A stretch of 6,341 nucleotides of DNA from an uncultured Clostridia bacterium (lineage in GTDB: Bacteria; Bacillota; Clostridia; Christensenellales; UBA1242): contig CAMOHL010000054.1 in assembly GCA_946615295.1 (NCBI GenBank), positions 1 through 6,341 of the forward strand, read 5' to 3'. The translations under genes were made by a program, and so were the position numbers. Shown here piece by piece: positions 3,767 through 6,341 of the stretch; the stretch's first letter is position 1, and every line of letters begins with the position of its first letter. The notes under the pieces were generated by a model that saw nothing but the letters and a program-made list of their open reading frames with translations, had not been told where the DNA came from and ran no database searches.

Positions 3767-6341
3767 ATGAAAAGTTTTATAAATAAAAAGATAAAGTTCT
3801 TACTTATTCTTCCATTACTGGTATTACTTTCAATTTCATCAATATTTGTTGTGCTTAACAAAAAAGATGAAGTCGTTTTTGCTGATAACAATGTATATCA
3901 ACTTGAAGGTTTTGATTACATAAATTCATCTGAAAGCTATAAAAACGAATTTCTAAATTGGCGTGATCATATGTTTATCGAAATTGAAGATCAATCTATA
4001 ATGGATACTTGTTGGAATTTTGGAGCATTGAAACATCTTGAATGTTTTTTATCAAAAAACATAAAAGAATACTATAATTTTAGCGAAACTTGGATTTCAA
4101 CTGCAAGAAAACTTTTTAATACATTAAGAGTTGGTTCATTAGGCTCAAGTTCAGCGGTTTCCAGAACAATTGAAGGTAGTGGCGTAGTATTAGATTCTGA
4201 TATGCCATATGATGCAATTTATAACATCGGAGAATCCAACTATCAATATTATTTAGATAGTTACTCTCAATTTGCAAACAAAAATTTGGTCTCAAAATTA
4301 ACATTTAAAGCAATCAATTACTACTTGAATGATGGCTATGATTTTTCAAAAGTAAATCTTATGAAAAATTACTTATGGGAATATGGACCAATTAATACTA
4401 TCATAAATGATAAGTATTTGACTTTAAACCAAAGCGTTGAGAATGGCACAGAATACTATAATTCTTTATACATTAATCAAGACTTGGAAGTAAATGATGC
4501 TAGTCATTTGGTTTTAATTGTTGGTTATGATGATATGTTTGAATACACAACAACTCAAAAAGGCACTCTTTCAACTCCAATAAAAAAATATGGTGCTTGG
4601 ATAGCACAAAACAGTTGGGGACTTAATTGTAAATTTTTCTATATCCCATACGAAAATGATATGTGTGCCAACAAAATGGAATATATAAGCAAAATTACTA
4701 TTGATGGTTACTCATATGACTTCAGTCTTTCATCACAGCAAAATTTTGTGAACTATCAAAATCAAAACATTTCTATTGATGAAAGTTCAGCAACAAATTA
4801 TGAACACCTTGTAATTCCTCAAAATGATATAAACAAAAACATATTCAAATATGACAATCAATACACTTACAATATAAAATACAGCATAAAACCATTCCAA
4901 AACAAAACAATAAGAACAACAATCTTCCACAATCAAGCTGATGTTACAAGTGATTTCAATATTTCTCAAAACAACAGTTTGCTTGAAATACAAAGTTCAA
5001 ATCTTGAACCGGGTGATTACAAAGTTATTTTTGAAATAGATGGAAATAAATACTTAAAAATGTTTACTATTTTCACAGGAATGGATTTTGGTAGAATTGA
5101 CTTCACATTTTTCAAAAATGGGAGATCATATATAATTTCTGAAAACAGTAGAGGTTTTCCTAGTGAAAGTACAATCTATCCATTTGTTGCAGGAGCAAAC
5201 AATTACACGATGTTTTATGCCGTAAATAATTCACTTTTGTCACAATTTAAACTTCCTAATACTGACTTTCAAAATGTATATTCAAGCAACAATTCAATAT
5301 ACACAGAAACGGGATTTGGTCCATTTATTGCAAAACAAATAAATGAAAATGTTTCAACTGAAATGATAGACTTGATTTTAAAATCAAGATATGATGAAGA
5401 ATATGTTTTCAAAATAAAAGTTTACAACACAACTTTTGACAATATTGAACCTGTTTATATCAATTATTTCACAGATGGTGGAAAACTTTATACAAGAGAA
5501 AAAATAGTGTTTTTAAACAAAACTCAAATTGATAACAGTGATTTTAACTACTATACTCTACCAACTCCAACAAAAGACGGCTATGAATTTAAGGGCTGGT
5601 TCTATGACTCAAATTTCAGCAAACCTATTGTTGACAACAAAATATCATATCAGGATGGCTTGTCACACGGCGCAAGAGCACACTACATAGATTTACAAAC
5701 AACAAAAACTGTTTTTGCTTTTGCCAAATTTATTAATCCTTTAGAAACAAAAAGTATTAAATCAATTTCCTTTGATTCTAGCAATTTGAAATATACAGGC
5801 AATCCTATACAAGTTGAAAACTTGACTGTGATTGGAGAAAATGACGAAATTCTCAGCCAAAATGTTGATTATGTCATAAGTTATCAAAACAATATCAATG
5901 CAGGCACAAGAGCAAAAATAATTATTACTGGTATTGGTGAATACACAGGAACAATAGAAGAGTTTTTTACAATTCAAAAGCTCGATGTTGAAATCAATTT
6001 TTTAATCGATACAACAACAAAAATATATTACAATCAAAATGTAGATTACAATAACTATTATTCAATTCCAAGCGAAACATATCAATATGTGAAAAATTAC
6101 ATTGATATCTATTTCTCAACAAGTGAATTTGGTGATCTTACTGATGAAATTCCAGTTGATGCAGGAGAATATTACATAACAATATTTGTTGAGGGATCAA
6201 GAAATTTCAAAGAAGCGTCAAAAACCACAAAATTCTACATTTTAAAAGCAGAAAATAGCATAAATAGCATCGATATTCAATCGGTTAATATTGGTGATCC
6301 ACTCAACCCTACCGCAACTTCTACCTTTGGTGAAGTTAAAT
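3767..6341 (+). CDS. Secreted papain-family (C1) cysteine peptidase with InlB and MBG-like repeats, partial
   Basis: The first 858 residues are present; the C-terminus is beyond the right edge. A signal peptide is clear: basic KKIK, a hydrophobic core at about 11-29, and a likely cleavage after VVFA (residue 39). The C1 peptidase domain spans about 45-310. Its expected active-site residues are visible: oxyanion glutamine Q76 six residues before the nucleophile C82 (TCWNFGAL), histidine H247 (SHLVLIVGYDD) and N282 in QNSWG. The 35-residue gap between His and Asn is longer than in papain. Residues 310-590 are beta-rich and unassigned. At 597-655 lies an InlB/Listeria-Bacteroides repeat (PTKDGYEFKGWFYD, ending TVFAFAKF). 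Two MBG-like Ig modules follow: 663-736 with YTGNP and GIGEYTGT, and 738-827 with DAGEYYITI. A third may begin near 830. It probably acts outside the cell on proteins or peptides; the substrate is unknown and wall anchoring cannot be judged. The mature form has four cysteines including C82 in the peptidase part. Confidence 0.88.
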   Translation, partial: MKSFINKKIKFLLILPLLVLLSISSIFVVLNKKDEVVFADNNVYQLEGFDYINSSESYKNEFLNWRDHMFIEIEDQSIMDTCWNFGALKHLECFLSKNIKEYYNFSETWISTARKLFNTLRVGSLGSSSAVSRTIEGSGVVLDSDMPYDAIYNIGESNYQYYLDSYSQFANKNLVSKLTFKAINYYLNDGYDFSKVNLMKNYLWEYGPINTIINDKYLTLNQSVENGTEYYNSLYINQDLEVNDASHLVLIVGYDDMFEYTTTQKGTLSTPIKKYGAWIAQNSWGLNCKFFYIPYENDMCANKMEYISKITIDGYSYDFSLSSQQNFVNYQNQNISIDESSATNYEHLVIPQNDINKNIFKYDNQYTYNIKYSIKPFQNKTIRTTIFHNQADVTSDFNISQNNSLLEIQSSNLEPGDYKVIFEIDGNKYLKMFTIFTGMDFGRIDFTFFKNGRSYIISENSRGFPSESTIYPFVAGANNYTMFYAVNNSLLSQFKLPNTDFQNVYSSNNSIYTETGFGPFIAKQINENVSTEMIDLILKSRYDEEYVFKIKVYNTTFDNIEPVYINYFTDGGKLYTREKIVFLNKTQIDNSDFNYYTLPTPTKDGYEFKGWFYDSNFSKPIVDNKISYQDGLSHGARAHYIDLQTTKTVFAFAKFINPLETKSIKSISFDSSNLKYTGNPIQVENLTVIGENDEILSQNVDYVISYQNNINAGTRAKIIITGIGEYTGTIEEFFTIQKLDVEINFLIDTTTKIYYNQNVDYNNYYSIPSETYQYVKNYIDIYFSTSEFGDLTDEIPVDAGEYYITIFVEGSRNFKEASKTTKFYILKAENSINSIDIQSVNIGDPLNPTATSTFGEVK

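Noticed and set aside
2392..4000. The DAC-like gene and the peptidase as one operon or defence system
   Set aside because: A strong terminator at 3618-3649 and a separate promoter at 3651-3678 split them, and no effector gene typical of cyclic-nucleotide defence is adjacent in the window.
4116..5977. Three short minus-strand frames opposite the peptidase gene
   Set aside because: They lie inside the continuous 858-codon peptidase frame whose domains and active-site residues are clear; none has its own start signals.
1..6341. CRISPR array, tRNA, rRNA, insertion sequence or attachment site
   Set aside because: I saw no regularly spaced repeats, cloverleaf pattern, transposase frame or terminal inverted repeats.

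Overview
The window comes from an A+T-rich (roughly 25-30% G+C by eye), endospore-forming, Gram-positive-type bacterium, most likely an uncultured Clostridia-like Firmicute. The evidence is the sporulation and division cluster yabP-yabQ-divIC beside spoIIE, the GAGG-type ribosome binding sites, the intrinsic terminators, and a secreted protein carrying an InlB/Listeria-Bacteroides repeat and MBG-like modules. TGA acts as a stop at the end of yabP, so the standard bacterial code fits. No species can be named from this sequence alone.

Layout. (1) Positions 1-976, minus strand: the N-terminal membrane half of SpoIIE, cut by the left window edge. (2) Positions 977-1153: a divergent control region with a near-perfect A/T inverted repeat, a possible mother-cell sigma -10 element and the yabP ribosome binding site. 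(3) Positions 1154-2085, plus strand: a tight operon yabP-yabQ-divIC, closed by an intrinsic terminator at 2092-2117. (4) Positions 2118-2391: a long control region with a perfect Spo0A-type box, three inverted repeats, phased A/T tracts and a strong ribosome binding site. (5) Positions 2392-3606: a 404-residue protein with a divergent diadenylate-cyclase (DAC, DisA_N-like) domain at its C-terminal half and an unrecognised N-terminal region, followed by an intrinsic terminator at 3618-3649. (6) Positions 3650-3766: a promoter region with good sigma-A-type elements and two inverted repeats that share ACTATA half-sites. (7) Positions 3767-6341: the first 858 residues of a secreted papain-family (C1) cysteine peptidase with a long beta-rich tail, running off the right edge.

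How the genes relate. SpoIIE, YabP, YabQ and DivIC belong to spore formation and septation, and their clustering is the familiar Bacillus/Clostridium arrangement, but here spoIIE is divergent. The DAC-like gene and the peptidase are each single transcription units, bounded by terminators and with their own promoters, so there is no operon link between them. The most interesting item is the orphan DAC-like protein: it keeps most of the nucleotide-binding residues of c-di-AMP synthases but has changed DGA to DGI and RHR to RKR, and it sits behind an unusually palindrome-rich promoter containing a 0A box. Whether it makes, binds or no longer handles a cyclic dinucleotide cannot be decided from sequence alone.
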